NCBI RefSeq assembly: GCF_012276695.1
Contig: NZ_CP038852.1
Coordinates: 930,001 to 994,000 of the forward strand
Source of the DNA: Candidatus Pelagibacter giovannonii
GTDB lineage: Bacteria; Pseudomonadota; Alphaproteobacteria; Pelagibacterales; Pelagibacteraceae
Length of the DNA: 64,000 nt
Direction of reading: 5' to 3'
This document shows positions 49,806 through 58,125 of the stretch, piece after piece. Position 1 is the first letter of the stretch. Every line of letters starts with the position of its first letter. Made by a program: the position numbers and the translations under genes. The notes below the pieces were generated by a model. The model did no database searches. It was not told where the DNA came from and saw nothing but the letters and a program-made list of their open reading frames with translations.

Positions 49806-50391
49806 AAGTTATTTTTTAATTTTATTAGTTAATTTTATTACTGGCTGCTCCTCAATACCTCAAAACACCTCGAATAGTTGCTCAATTTTTAATGAAAGAT
49901 ATCTCTGGTATAAACATGCAAAGAATACAGAAAAAAAATGGGGAACCCCAATTTATATTCAGTTAGCTATAATTAAGATGGAATCAGACTTTGATTGGTT
50001 AGCTAAACCACCAAGACAAAAACTATTTAAGATTATACCATTTAAGAGACCCTCTAGTTCATTTGGATATTCACAAGCAGTTAAGGGAACCTGGGAACAA
50101 TATAAAAAAGAAACTGGAAATAAGTTAGCAACAAGAACAAGGTTTAAAGATAGTGTAGACTTTATTGGTTGGTACACAGACAAAACCGAATCTCTTTTAA
50201 AGATTTCTAAGAAAGATGCTTTTAGGCAATACCTTGCATATCATGAAGGGTGGGGTGGTTATAAAAATTATAAGAATAATCAGAAAGTTATAGGCTTAGC
50301 CAAAAAAGTAGAAAAACAATCTAATAAATATAAGTCGCAATTAGAAGATTGTCAGAAAAGATTAAATAAAAATAAATTTATTATATTCTAA
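49792..50391 (+). CDS. Lipoprotein with lytic-transglycosylase-like (SLT) domain
   Basis: The 199 residues start with a lipoprotein signal peptide and lipobox FITGC (Cys near residue 19). The mature part has the lysozyme-like catalytic Glu in AIIKMESDFDWLAKPP, SSFGYSQAVKGTWEQYK and YLAYHEGWGGYKNYK, the SLT pattern. Such proteins cleave peptidoglycan glycan strands to anhydro-muropeptides, the substrate AmpG imports. It overlaps the VanZ-like gene and ends four bases into the convergent RND gene. Confidence 0.78.
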   Translation: MSKFKSYFLILLVNFITGCSSIPQNTSNSCSIFNERYLWYKHAKNTEKKWGTPIYIQLAIIKMESDFDWLAKPPRQKLFKIIPFKRPSSSFGYSQAVKGTWEQYKKETGNKLATRTRFKDSVDFIGWYTDKTESLLKISKKDAFRQYLAYHEGWGGYKNYKNNQKVIGLAKKVEKQSNKYKSQLEDCQKRLNKNKFIIF

Positions 50392-53300
50392 CGAAGTTGT
50401 TTCTTTAACTCAATATCAACAGCATCTATTCGTTTTGTATTCTTTGCTAATATTAAATACATGGTTGGAGTTACATATAGTGTAAAGAATGTTGATATAA
50501 TCATTCCACCTAGAATAGTAGCGCCCACAGCTAGTCTTGAAGCCTCACCAGCACCCGGTCCAATATTTCCTATAACTAAAGGCATCATTGCGATCATTGT
50601 ACTTATTGACGTCATCATTATGGGTCTAAATCTTAATTGGCAAGCTTCTTTAACAGACGTTTCTATATTTTTTCCAGCTGTTCTTAACTGATTAGCATAA
50701 TCAACAATTAGAATACTATTTTTAGTCGATATTCCAATCAGAATGACAAGTGCTATTTGTGAGAAGATATTTATAGAACTATTCAAAAAGAGGATGAAGA
50801 CCAAACCTCCAAACAAAGCTAGTGGAACAGTTAACATAATAATAAATGGATGAATAAATGAATTAAAGGTTGCAGCCATTACTAGATAGGCAGTTAGAAA
50901 TGCTAATCCAAAAATAATAAACAGTTCATTACTAGTTTCTTTTATTTCTTCTGATTTACCCTTCCAAGCAATTTGATTAGCGGGACTTACTTCTTCAATA
51001 GTTTTTTCTAAATATTTTATTGCTTCAGTTAGAGTATAATCTGGAGATATATTTGCAGATATAGTGACAGCTCTTTGTCTGTTATATCTAGCTAATTTTT
51101 TTGCAGACCCACTTTCATTAAATTCAACTAAATTTGCCAAAGAAATTAATTTTCCAGTAGTTTCTGACCTAACAAATATTTTTGAAAGTCCCTCTTGGGA
51201 TCTTCGATCAGTTAAATATTGTTGAAGAATAATTGGATATTCTTTACCAAGTTTATTAAATTTAGTTACCGTTTTTCCACCATAAAGAGTCTCTAGTGTC
51301 TTACCAATTGCCTCAGTGGATACACCCAGATCTTTAGCTTTATTTTTATTTATTTGTAGCTTTATTTCAGGTTTATTTCTTGAATAGTCTGATTCTAGTC
51401 TTGATAAATTTCTATTTTTTCTTAATTTGTTAATGACCTTAGACTGTATTTCCTCTAATTCTTCATAAGTACTTCCTAATATTACCATTTGAACTGGCTT
51501 ATTATAACTTGATACCCTGATTGATTGAGGTGATATTGGGAATGCAACTGTCTCTGGCACAGACACTATTTTGCCTATAGCTTTTCTCATTACACTTAGA
51601 GAGCCTTCTTTTCGATTTTTCCAATCATCCAATAGTGCAATTATTATGAAACTATTAAATGAATTCTTATTACTCCCAAATCCAGGAACTCGCATAATAA
51701 ACCTTTTATAAGGGCTATTATCTGCTTGAAGTAGAGGAATTAATCTCTTTTCAACATCTTCAGCTCTTTTTTCAGTGTATTCAAAAGAACTTCCTTCATC
51801 CGTAAAACCAAGCACAAGGTAAACACCACGGTCTTCCATTGGCATCAATTCTTTTTTTGTTATTGTAAATAATATTCCAGATCCAATAATAATTAAAATC
51901 ATGAATGAAATTATGGTTTTCTTTTTATTTAACCAAAAAATCAAAGTTTCTTGATAGAATCTTGAGAATGCTTGAAAAAATCTATCAAAATGTCTTACTA
52001 CAAAATTTTGTTTTGGTTCTTTTTTTAAAAATTTACTACCAAGCATCGGTGACAAAGTAAGAGCCACAAAAGAAGATACCACAACTGAAAATGACAGTGC
52101 TATAGCAGTCTCTCTGAATAATGTTCCTGCGATACCATCTATAAAAATTAAAGGAAGAAAAACAGCTACTAAAATTAAAGTTGTAGCAATAATTGCAAAG
52201 CTAATTTGCTTTGAGCCTTTATAAGCTGCAACTAAAGGGCTCTCTCCATTTTCAATTCTTCTATAAATTGCATCTGTCATTATTACTGAATCATCAGTAA
52301 TTATTCCAATAGCTAGGATAAAACTTAATAGAACAAAAATATTTATTGATAATCCAAATAAATAGATACCTAAAAAAGATGCTATTAAACTTACAGGCAA
52401 AGCAACAGCTGGAACAATTACTGCTTTTAAATTGCCTAAAAATAAATAAATAATTATTACTACGAGAATAAAAGCGATTATTAATGTCTTATAAACTTCT
52501 TCAATAGCAGTACCTACATAGGTTGCTCTATTGAAGGCTACTTCTATATTTAGATCTCCAGGTAGTGTTTTCTTAACTTCTATGATTTTTTTTTTAATCT
52601 CTTTTGACAGCTCTACTGTCGAAGCACCACTTTTTGCATAAATACCAATCCCAACTGTAGTCAAATCTAAAGCACCTTTCCTTTGCGCTTTGAAAAGATT
52701 TTTTTCTGAAACTGGTCCAAATTCGATGTTGGCAATATCAGAAAGTCTTACAATATTATTTTGAATTTTTTTTATAGGTATTAATTTTAATTTTTCTAAA
52801 TTATCATAAGATTTTTCTAAATTTAAAGTTAAGTCAATATTATTGGCTTCTAAAGTGCCTGCTGGAAGACTAATATTTTCTTTTCTTAAAGATTGCTCAA
52901 CTTCTTGAATAGTTAAATTATTTGCCGCTAACTTAATTGGATCTATCCAAACTCTAACACTTAAATCTCTTAAACCACCAGTCCTAATAGTTCCAACATT
53001 TTTAACACTAGAAAATTTATCAACTAGATTTCTTTCAACATAGTCTCCAAGCTCTAAATCATCCCAAGTTGCAGAAGTTACTGAAAGCCACATAGTGGTT
53101 GTAAAACCAGCTGATTGCTTAAGTATTTGAGGAGCATCAGCTTCACTTGGTAATCGACCAACAATTCTGGCAACTCTTTCTCTAATATCATTTGCTGCAT
53201 TATCTAAATCAATATCAGTATTAAACTCTACATTTATTGTGCTGCTTCCATTTTCCGATTTTGAGTCAATATTTTTAATCCCTTCAGCACCACCTACAAC

Positions 53301-53510
53301 ATCTTCTATAATTTGAGTTACCTCTTGATCAATTATAGGTGCAGATGCAGATTTATAATCTACTTTAATTTGAACTACTGGAGGCTGTAAACCATCAGGT
53401 AATTCTCTTACTGGCAATTTTGAAAAAACAAATATTCCAAAAACAATTAATATAAGAGACATTACCCAAGCAACAACAGGTCTTCTTATACTAACATCTG
53501 TTATATACAT
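50388..53510 (-). CDS. RND-family efflux pump inner-membrane protein (HAE1-like)
   Basis: This 1040-residue AcrB/MdtB-type transporter has two repeats of one plus five membrane helices with large periplasmic loops. The proton-relay aspartates are present in ILAIGIITDDSVIMTDAI (TM4) and the lysine in ISTKNSILIVDYANQ (TM10). The family exports drugs, lipids or metabolites through a tripartite channel. It lies seven bases after the adaptor gene. No outer-membrane TolC-type gene is in the window. Substrate unknown. Confidence 0.92.
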   Translation of the reverse strand: MYITDVSIRRPVVAWVMSLILIVFGIFVFSKLPVRELPDGLQPPVVQIKVDYKSASAPIIDQEVTQIIEDVVGGAEGIKNIDSKSENGSSTINVEFNTDIDLDNAANDIRERVARIVGRLPSEADAPQILKQSAGFTTTMWLSVTSATWDDLELGDYVERNLVDKFSSVKNVGTIRTGGLRDLSVRVWIDPIKLAANNLTIQEVEQSLRKENISLPAGTLEANNIDLTLNLEKSYDNLEKLKLIPIKKIQNNIVRLSDIANIEFGPVSEKNLFKAQRKGALDLTTVGIGIYAKSGASTVELSKEIKKKIIEVKKTLPGDLNIEVAFNRATYVGTAIEEVYKTLIIAFILVVIIIYLFLGNLKAVIVPAVALPVSLIASFLGIYLFGLSINIFVLLSFILAIGIITDDSVIMTDAIYRRIENGESPLVAAYKGSKQISFAIIATTLILVAVFLPLIFIDGIAGTLFRETAIALSFSVVVSSFVALTLSPMLGSKFLKKEPKQNFVVRHFDRFFQAFSRFYQETLIFWLNKKKTIISFMILIIIGSGILFTITKKELMPMEDRGVYLVLGFTDEGSSFEYTEKRAEDVEKRLIPLLQADNSPYKRFIMRVPGFGSNKNSFNSFIIIALLDDWKNRKEGSLSVMRKAIGKIVSVPETVAFPISPQSIRVSSYNKPVQMVILGSTYEELEEIQSKVINKLRKNRNLSRLESDYSRNKPEIKLQINKNKAKDLGVSTEAIGKTLETLYGGKTVTKFNKLGKEYPIILQQYLTDRRSQEGLSKIFVRSETTGKLISLANLVEFNESGSAKKLARYNRQRAVTISANISPDYTLTEAIKYLEKTIEEVSPANQIAWKGKSEEIKETSNELFIIFGLAFLTAYLVMAATFNSFIHPFIIMLTVPLALFGGLVFILFLNSSINIFSQIALVILIGISTKNSILIVDYANQLRTAGKNIETSVKEACQLRFRPIMMTSISTMIAMMPLVIGNIGPGAGEASRLAVGATILGGMIISTFFTLYVTPTMYLILAKNTKRIDAVDIELKKQLR

Positions 53511-53517
53511 TTAATTA

Positions 53518-54435
53518 TTAATTTTTGTTGTCTTTTTTTTCCCAATTGGATTCAGCTTTTTTTTCACCTTTTTTAATTGGTTTTATTTCAAGTCTTGGTC
53601 TCACTTTTTTAAGCCCTTCAGCAACAATTTTATTTCCTTGTGATAACCCTGAAACTATTTCAATAAATCCATTATCTCTTATTCCAATCACAACTTCAGC
53701 TTTGTTAGTAATATTTTTTTCTGAAACTTTATAAACGTAGGTTTTATCACCCTCCATCATCAAGCTAGTGTCAGGTATACCTAGTGAATTCTTTTCATTA
53801 TACTTAATTGTGATCTCTAAAAGAGATCCTGGTAAAATATCAAAATTATCATTCTGCAACTTTATTCTTGTAGCTAAAGATCTTTTTTCAATATCAATTC
53901 TTCCTGATGTAGAGTCTATAATTCCAGTATAAATTTTATCATTATTACCAGAAAATTTCACATCAACATTCAAATTTTCTTTGATGAAACTTGCGTAAAG
54001 CTCAGGGATATCAACATCTACATAAATTATTGAAGTATCTTCTAGCTGAATTAAGAGAGAGCTTTCAGATACTTTAATATCATTTGAGAAGTCTCTTTTT
54101 GTCACTATTCCATCAAAGGCTGCTATTAGATTTCTAGTCTTTAATTTTGTTATTAAATCACCTTTTTTTAATCTTTTATTAAATTCTATTGGATCAACTA
54201 TTTCATATTTCTCAATTTTATATGATTTAGTTCTAAATGGGATTGCAGTTCCATAAGTTGAAACTTTTTGAGAGAAATCTTTAGCTTTGACTTCTGTTAC
54301 TATTATCCCTGGAGGGGGTCTTTTGCTAAATTTTTTCTTAAAATGATTTCCTATCATTGTTCTTCCAACTATTACTATTGTAATAATCAAAAAGAAGACA
54401 AGGATTGCAGTTCCAATTTTTGTAGATCTTTTCAT
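53518..54435 (-). CDS. RND periplasmic adaptor (MFP) lacking the alpha-helical hairpin
   Basis: The 305-residue adaptor is anchored by an N-terminal membrane helix (about 8-26). It has a lipoyl-like domain, beta-barrel (VDVDIPELYASFIKENLNVDV) and membrane-proximal domain (IPDTSLMMEGDKTYVYKV), ending in a lysine- and glutamate-rich tail. The two lipoyl halves (about 58-98 and 101-130, KKGDLITKL then NLIAAFDGIVTKRDF) are joined by only a few residues, so the 60-100-residue coiled-coil hairpin that usually meets TolC is missing. No frameshift is seen. Borrelia BesA is a known hairpin-less relative. Confidence 0.88.
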   Translation of the reverse strand: MKRSTKIGTAILVFFLIITIVIVGRTMIGNHFKKKFSKRPPPGIIVTEVKAKDFSQKVSTYGTAIPFRTKSYKIEKYEIVDPIEFNKRLKKGDLITKLKTRNLIAAFDGIVTKRDFSNDIKVSESSLLIQLEDTSIIYVDVDIPELYASFIKENLNVDVKFSGNNDKIYTGIIDSTSGRIDIEKRSLATRIKLQNDNFDILPGSLLEITIKYNEKNSLGIPDTSLMMEGDKTYVYKVSEKNITNKAEVVIGIRDNGFIEIVSGLSQGNKIVAEGLKKVRPRLEIKPIKKGEKKAESNWEKKDNKN

Positions 54436-54438
54436 ATT

Positions 54439-55251
54439 TTAATTCTTTCCATATTCACTCCATGATCCATCATAAATTGTAGGCATATATTTATTATCTA
54501 TTAAGGAATAAGCAAGAGCCAAAACTGAAGCTGTAACTCCAGAACCACATGTAAATACTATATTTTTGTCAATTTCATATCCAGTTGATTTAAACTTTTC
54601 ATGAATTTGTTTTTTACTAATAAATGTGTGATCTTGATTTACAATTTCAGAGAAAGGAAGACAAAAGGAGTTTTTAATAGATCCACTTCTCAGTCCTTTT
54701 CTTGGCTCAGGAACCTTACCTTCAAATCTTTCTAAACTTCTTGCGTCGATAATATTAAATTCATTTTCAAAAATATTTTTGTTAACTTGGTTTATATCTT
54801 TTACTAATTCTTTTTTTTCATGCACAGTATAGTCAGAAGGACTAATCTTAATTATATCACTAGTGGTTGGTTTGTCTTCTTCAATCCATTTTTTTAAACC
54901 ACCATCTAATACATGAACTGATTCTGGATTGTGACCAAAATAGATAAAATTATACCAACATCTACATGAACTAATTACATCTGAATTGTCATAGATGACT
55001 ATCTGATCATCATTTTTAATTCCCATATTAGAAACAATATTTTTCCATGACTTAGCATTTACCAACATGTGAGGTAGGTCTGTATCTTTTTTAGAGTTTT
55101 TATCTAAATCAAAAAAAATTGCATTTTTAATATGTTTATTTTTGTATTCAGCAAAACCATTGCGTTCTGTCTGAGGCATGTGCCATGAGCAATCAATAAT
55201 TTTTACTTTATCTAAATTTTCTTCTAACCAGCCTATATTAACTAAAGACAT
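54439..55251 (-). CDS. sseA: 3-Mercaptopyruvate sulfurtransferase/rhodanese
   Basis: This is a two-domain rhodanese-fold protein of 270 residues. The N-terminal inactive domain carries WHMPQTERNGFAEYK and FDLDKNSKKDTDLPHML; the active domain ends with the catalytic Cys235 in TCGSGVTAS. CGSGVTA, rather than CRKGVTA, points to 3-mercaptopyruvate as sulfur donor. It lies between msrA and the RND adaptor, one and three bases away, so the four genes are probably one transcript. Confidence 0.9.
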   Translation of the reverse strand: MSLVNIGWLEENLDKVKIIDCSWHMPQTERNGFAEYKNKHIKNAIFFDLDKNSKKDTDLPHMLVNAKSWKNIVSNMGIKNDDQIVIYDNSDVISSCRCWYNFIYFGHNPESVHVLDGGLKKWIEEDKPTTSDIIKISPSDYTVHEKKELVKDINQVNKNIFENEFNIIDARSLERFEGKVPEPRKGLRSGSIKNSFCLPFSEIVNQDHTFISKKQIHEKFKSTGYEIDKNIVFTCGSGVTASVLALAYSLIDNKYMPTIYDGSWSEYGKN

Positions 55252-55252
55252 A

Positions 55253-55696
55253 TTATCTTTTTTCTAAATATCTCTGATGATATTCTTCTGCCGGGCAGTA
55301 ATTTTTTAATAAGGAAGATTTTGTTACAACCTGTCCAGACAAACTTGAATTCATTTTTTTTAAAACATTTTCAGCAATTTCTTTTTGTCTGTCACTTAAG
55401 TAAAAAATTTCACTTCTATATTGTGTCCCAAAATCTGGTCCTTGTGAATTTAAGGTTGTGGGGTCATGAATTTTAAAGAAGAAATCTAAAATCTTTTCAT
55501 AAGAAATTATTTCAGGATCAAAATCTAATTTGACTACTTCTGCATGATTTGTGTTACCAGTACACACCTCTTTGTAAGTGACTGTTTTACTTTCACCTCC
55601 ACAATAGCCAACTTCTGTTTTAATAACCCCTTCGAGTTTACTGAATTTGATTTCTGGCCCCCAAAAACACCCCAATCCTAAAACTGCTATTTCCAT
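55253..55696 (-). CDS. msrA: Peptide methionine sulfoxide reductase A
   Basis: MsrA repairs S-methionine sulfoxide in proteins. The 147 residues form a compact version of the family, with catalytic Cys10 in LGLGCFWGPEIKF, VGYCGG, HAEVVKLDFDP, FFKIHDPTTLNSQGPDFGTQYRS and a possible resolving Cys in KNYCPAEEYHQ. It leads the msrA-sseA-MFP-RND run and is divergent from the DMT permease. The conserved Phe/Trp pair of the active site is intact. Confidence 0.93.
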   Translation of the reverse strand: MEIAVLGLGCFWGPEIKFSKLEGVIKTEVGYCGGESKTVTYKEVCTGNTNHAEVVKLDFDPEIISYEKILDFFFKIHDPTTLNSQGPDFGTQYRSEIFYLSDRQKEIAENVLKKMNSSLSGQVVTKSSLLKNYCPAEEYHQRYLEKR

Positions 55697-55731
55697 TGCT
55701 TATCCATTTATTTAATCTACAAATTATTATT

Positions 55732-56616
55732 ATGTTAACTAAAAATCAATCAGGCTTTTTGTACATGTTTATGTCAGTATGTGCATTTTCTTTCATGGAT
55801 TTAATAGTTAAATGGTCTGAGGATTATCCTTTAGGGCAAGTGTTATTCTTTAGAGGTTTTGTTGGTGTAATTATATACTTTTTTATAATGCCCAGAAATA
55901 GAATTAAAAACTTTTATTCTACAAAAAGAGCAGGTCTGCATTTTTTAAGATGCTTGTTTGGTTTAATAGCTTTAATTGCAATATTTATTGCATTAAGAAA
56001 TTTACCATTAGCTACAGTGGTTAGCATTTCCTTTGCTGCACCAATATTTACTACCATTTTTTCAATTTTTTTTTTAAGTGAGAAAGTTGGGTTCTATAGA
56101 TGGCTTGCTGTATCAATTGGTTTTATAGGAATTATTGTAATAACAGAGCCTGGTTTTGGGGCTCTAAACATATACTATATTTACCCAATTATTTTCTGCT
56201 TAGGTTTGTCTTATGTTGCAATTGCAATCAGACAATTATCTACAACAGAGCCTGTTTGGCTCATTGCTCTCAATTTTTCAATTGTTATCACTTTAGCAAG
56301 TTTATTTACAATGCCTTTTGGCTGGGTGATGCCGAGTGCTCAAGATTTAATTTTATTATCTATGATTGGATTCTTAGGTGGTTTTGCAAATTTATGGCTT
56401 AGTCAATCTTTTAAACTATCTGAAGTCTCTCTAGTATCACCATTAAAATATCTAGCATTAGTTTTTGGAATATTTTTTGGATATTTAATTTGGGATGAGA
56501 TCCCTACGATAAAAACATTACTTGGTGCATTATTAGTTGTTGCTTCCTCTTTAATTATTCTTAGAAGAGAAATTTACCATAAGAAAGAAATACCATCCAC
56601 GACTAGACATGAGTGA
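55732..56616 (+). CDS. EamA/DMT-superfamily permease
   Basis: This 294-residue protein has ten membrane helices in two EamA repeats. The first contains FSFMDLIVKWSEDYPLGQVLFFRG, the second LIWDEIPTIKTLLGALLV. The family exports or imports small metabolites such as amino acids or SAM; the substrate cannot be told. ATG 55732 is preferred, since the upstream TTG at 55696 overlaps the divergent msrA start. It overlaps the glycosylase gene by eight bases. Confidence 0.85.
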   Translation: MLTKNQSGFLYMFMSVCAFSFMDLIVKWSEDYPLGQVLFFRGFVGVIIYFFIMPRNRIKNFYSTKRAGLHFLRCLFGLIALIAIFIALRNLPLATVVSISFAAPIFTTIFSIFFLSEKVGFYRWLAVSIGFIGIIVITEPGFGALNIYYIYPIIFCLGLSYVAIAIRQLSTTEPVWLIALNFSIVITLASLFTMPFGWVMPSAQDLILLSMIGFLGGFANLWLSQSFKLSEVSLVSPLKYLALVFGIFFGYLIWDEIPTIKTLLGALLVVASSLIILRREIYHKKEIPSTTRHE

Positions 56617-57244
56617 AAAGCCAAAATATTGGAATACTGCAAAAAAATATTTATCTAATAAAGATAAAGTGATGTCTCTATTAATTGGTAAATATAAATC
56701 CCCTTCAGAGGCTGTGCTTACTTCTAGAAAGGATATATTTTTTTCATTGTGTAAAAGTATCATTGGACAACAAATTAGTGTTGCTGCTGCTAATTCTATA
56801 TTTTCAAAATTTCAAAAAAAATGTAAGAATAAAATAAATGCTAAAACTGTTTCTGCATTATCCACTTCTCAGATAAAAAGTTGCGGATTAACTAAACAAA
56901 AAGTTAAAGGAATAAAAAATTTAGCTAAACAAATATTAGATAAATCATTTAACCCTAGATTAATTCCTAAAATGTCAGATGAAGACGCTATTATTTATTT
57001 ATCTCAATTAAGACAAATTGGAAGATGGTCAGCTGAAATGATTTTATTGTTTACTTATAATCGTTCAAATATTTGGCCTATACAAGATATTGGTCTTTTA
57101 AGAGGAATTTCAAAAAATTATAAAAAAAAATATTTACCACCGGAGTCTTATGTAAAATTATTAAACAAAAGGTTTAGTCCATACTGCTCAGTTGCAACTT
57201 GGTATCTTTGGAGAAGTATAGACCCAGAGCCTATTCAGTATTAA
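56609..57244 (+). CDS. DNA-3-methyladenine glycosylase II (HhH-GPD)
   Basis: The 211-residue base-excision repair enzyme has the HhH-GPD fold. SIIGQQISVAAANSIFSKF is the substrate-pocket helix, LRQIGRWSAEMILLF the hairpin and WPIQDIGLLRGI contains the catalytic Asp. It fits the AlkA-like group that removes alkylated purines, without the N-terminal AlkA domain. The 3' end overlaps the convergent DUF1330 gene by 14 bases. Confidence 0.88.
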   Translation: MSEKPKYWNTAKKYLSNKDKVMSLLIGKYKSPSEAVLTSRKDIFFSLCKSIIGQQISVAAANSIFSKFQKKCKNKINAKTVSALSTSQIKSCGLTKQKVKGIKNLAKQILDKSFNPRLIPKMSDEDAIIYLSQLRQIGRWSAEMILLFTYNRSNIWPIQDIGLLRGISKNYKKKYLPPESYVKLLNKRFSPYCSVATWYLWRSIDPEPIQY

Positions 57245-57527
57245 AACCTTCTACAATTTGTAGGTTTCGTTCAGTAGTATCTTTCGCTATAGCCCAACCA
57301 TCCTGATACTCTTTAGAATCATGGCATTTTATTGCCTGTTCATGACTTGGAAATTCCCAGATTACAGTTCTTGGGAAAGTTTCACCCTCTAAAATTTCAA
57401 ATTTTCCACCTCTCACAAGAGGCTTTCCTCCATAACTTTTTATTATTTCGGTAACTTTTGAACCATAATTTTTTAAATTTTCTTGGCTATCTATTCTTTT
57501 GTACAAAGCAATCCAGTAGGCTTTCAT
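57231..57527 (-). CDS. DUF1330 family protein
   Basis: This 98-residue soluble protein has the ferredoxin-like alpha-beta dimer pattern of DUF1330: AYWIALYKRIDSQENLKNYG, GGKPLVRGGKFEILEGE, RTVIWEFPSHEQAIKCHDS and EYQDGW. The function of the family is unknown. The ATG has a good SD (GGAG seven bases upstream on the minus strand). It stands between a repair gene and purine salvage genes with no clear link to either. Confidence 0.82.
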   Translation of the reverse strand: MKAYWIALYKRIDSQENLKNYGSKVTEIIKSYGGKPLVRGGKFEILEGETFPRTVIWEFPSHEQAIKCHDSKEYQDGWAIAKDTTERNLQIVEGFNTE

Positions 57528-57555
57528 TATTTCTCCTTTTTAAATAATTTTTTAT

Positions 57556-58092
57556 ATGATAATGAATTTTATGGCAGAGAAATTAATTATCACTTTTGAT
57601 CAGTATACAAAAATTGTAGAAAAACTAGCAATAGAAATTCACAATAGTTATAAGCCAACAGTATTAGTGGGTATTATGAGAGGAGCAGCTCCTATATTGG
57701 ATATTCTTTCTAGAATTTTAAAATTACCTATAGCTTATATAGTTATTCAAAGTTACTCAGGAAAAGGAATGCAAGATAAACAAGGTCAATTAATGTTTGC
57801 AAGGGAAATTAGTTCTTTAGCTGAAAATAAAGATTTTGATAAAGTTTTATTAGTAGATGATTTATCTGATACTGGATTAACTTTAAATAAAAGTATTGAG
57901 TGGTTAAAAAATTATGAGCCAACTAAAGATTATATAAATGAAGTTAAAACTGCATGTTTATGGAAAAAAAAATCATCTACATTTGAGCCAGATTTTTGTC
58001 CAGTAAAACTAGATTCAGACCCATGGATTGTTCAACCTACTGAACATTATGAAGAGATGTCTATGGAAGAAATAATTAAGAGAAATAAATAG
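57556..58092 (+). CDS. Purine-type phosphoribosyltransferase
   Basis: The 178-residue type I phosphoribosyltransferase has the PRPP motif VLLVDDLSDTGLTL near residue 97 and VLVGIMRGAAPILDIL in the N-terminal part, with C-terminal DSDPWIVQPTEHYEE resembling xanthine/guanine phosphoribosyltransferases. It should salvage a purine base to its nucleotide. The neighbouring convergent gene is a purine permease, which supports this. ATG at 57556, 57562 or 57571 are all possible starts; no SD decides between them. Confidence 0.8.
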   Translation: MIMNFMAEKLIITFDQYTKIVEKLAIEIHNSYKPTVLVGIMRGAAPILDILSRILKLPIAYIVIQSYSGKGMQDKQGQLMFAREISSLAENKDFDKVLLVDDLSDTGLTLNKSIEWLKNYEPTKDYINEVKTACLWKKKSSTFEPDFCPVKLDSDPWIVQPTEHYEEMSMEEIIKRNK

Positions 58093-58113
58093 GGCTGGCA
58101 TAATTCCAGCCCT
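58091..58113. terminator. Bidirectional intrinsic terminator
   Basis: A perfect eight-base inverted repeat, AGGGCTGG at 58091-58098 and CCAGCCCT at 58106-58113, with a seven-base loop, lies between the convergent phosphoribosyltransferase and purine permease genes. It is the most GC-rich hairpin seen. T-rich sequence follows on both strands, better on the minus. The left arm includes the last bases of the phosphoribosyltransferase stop. Confidence 0.75.
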
Positions 58114-58125
58114 AAAAATTATATT

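Noticed and set aside
56100..56402. Tryptophan- and cysteine-rich frame overlapping the DMT permease
   Set aside because: It is the +1 frame of a clear EamA protein on the same strand; composition follows from shifted hydrophobic codons.
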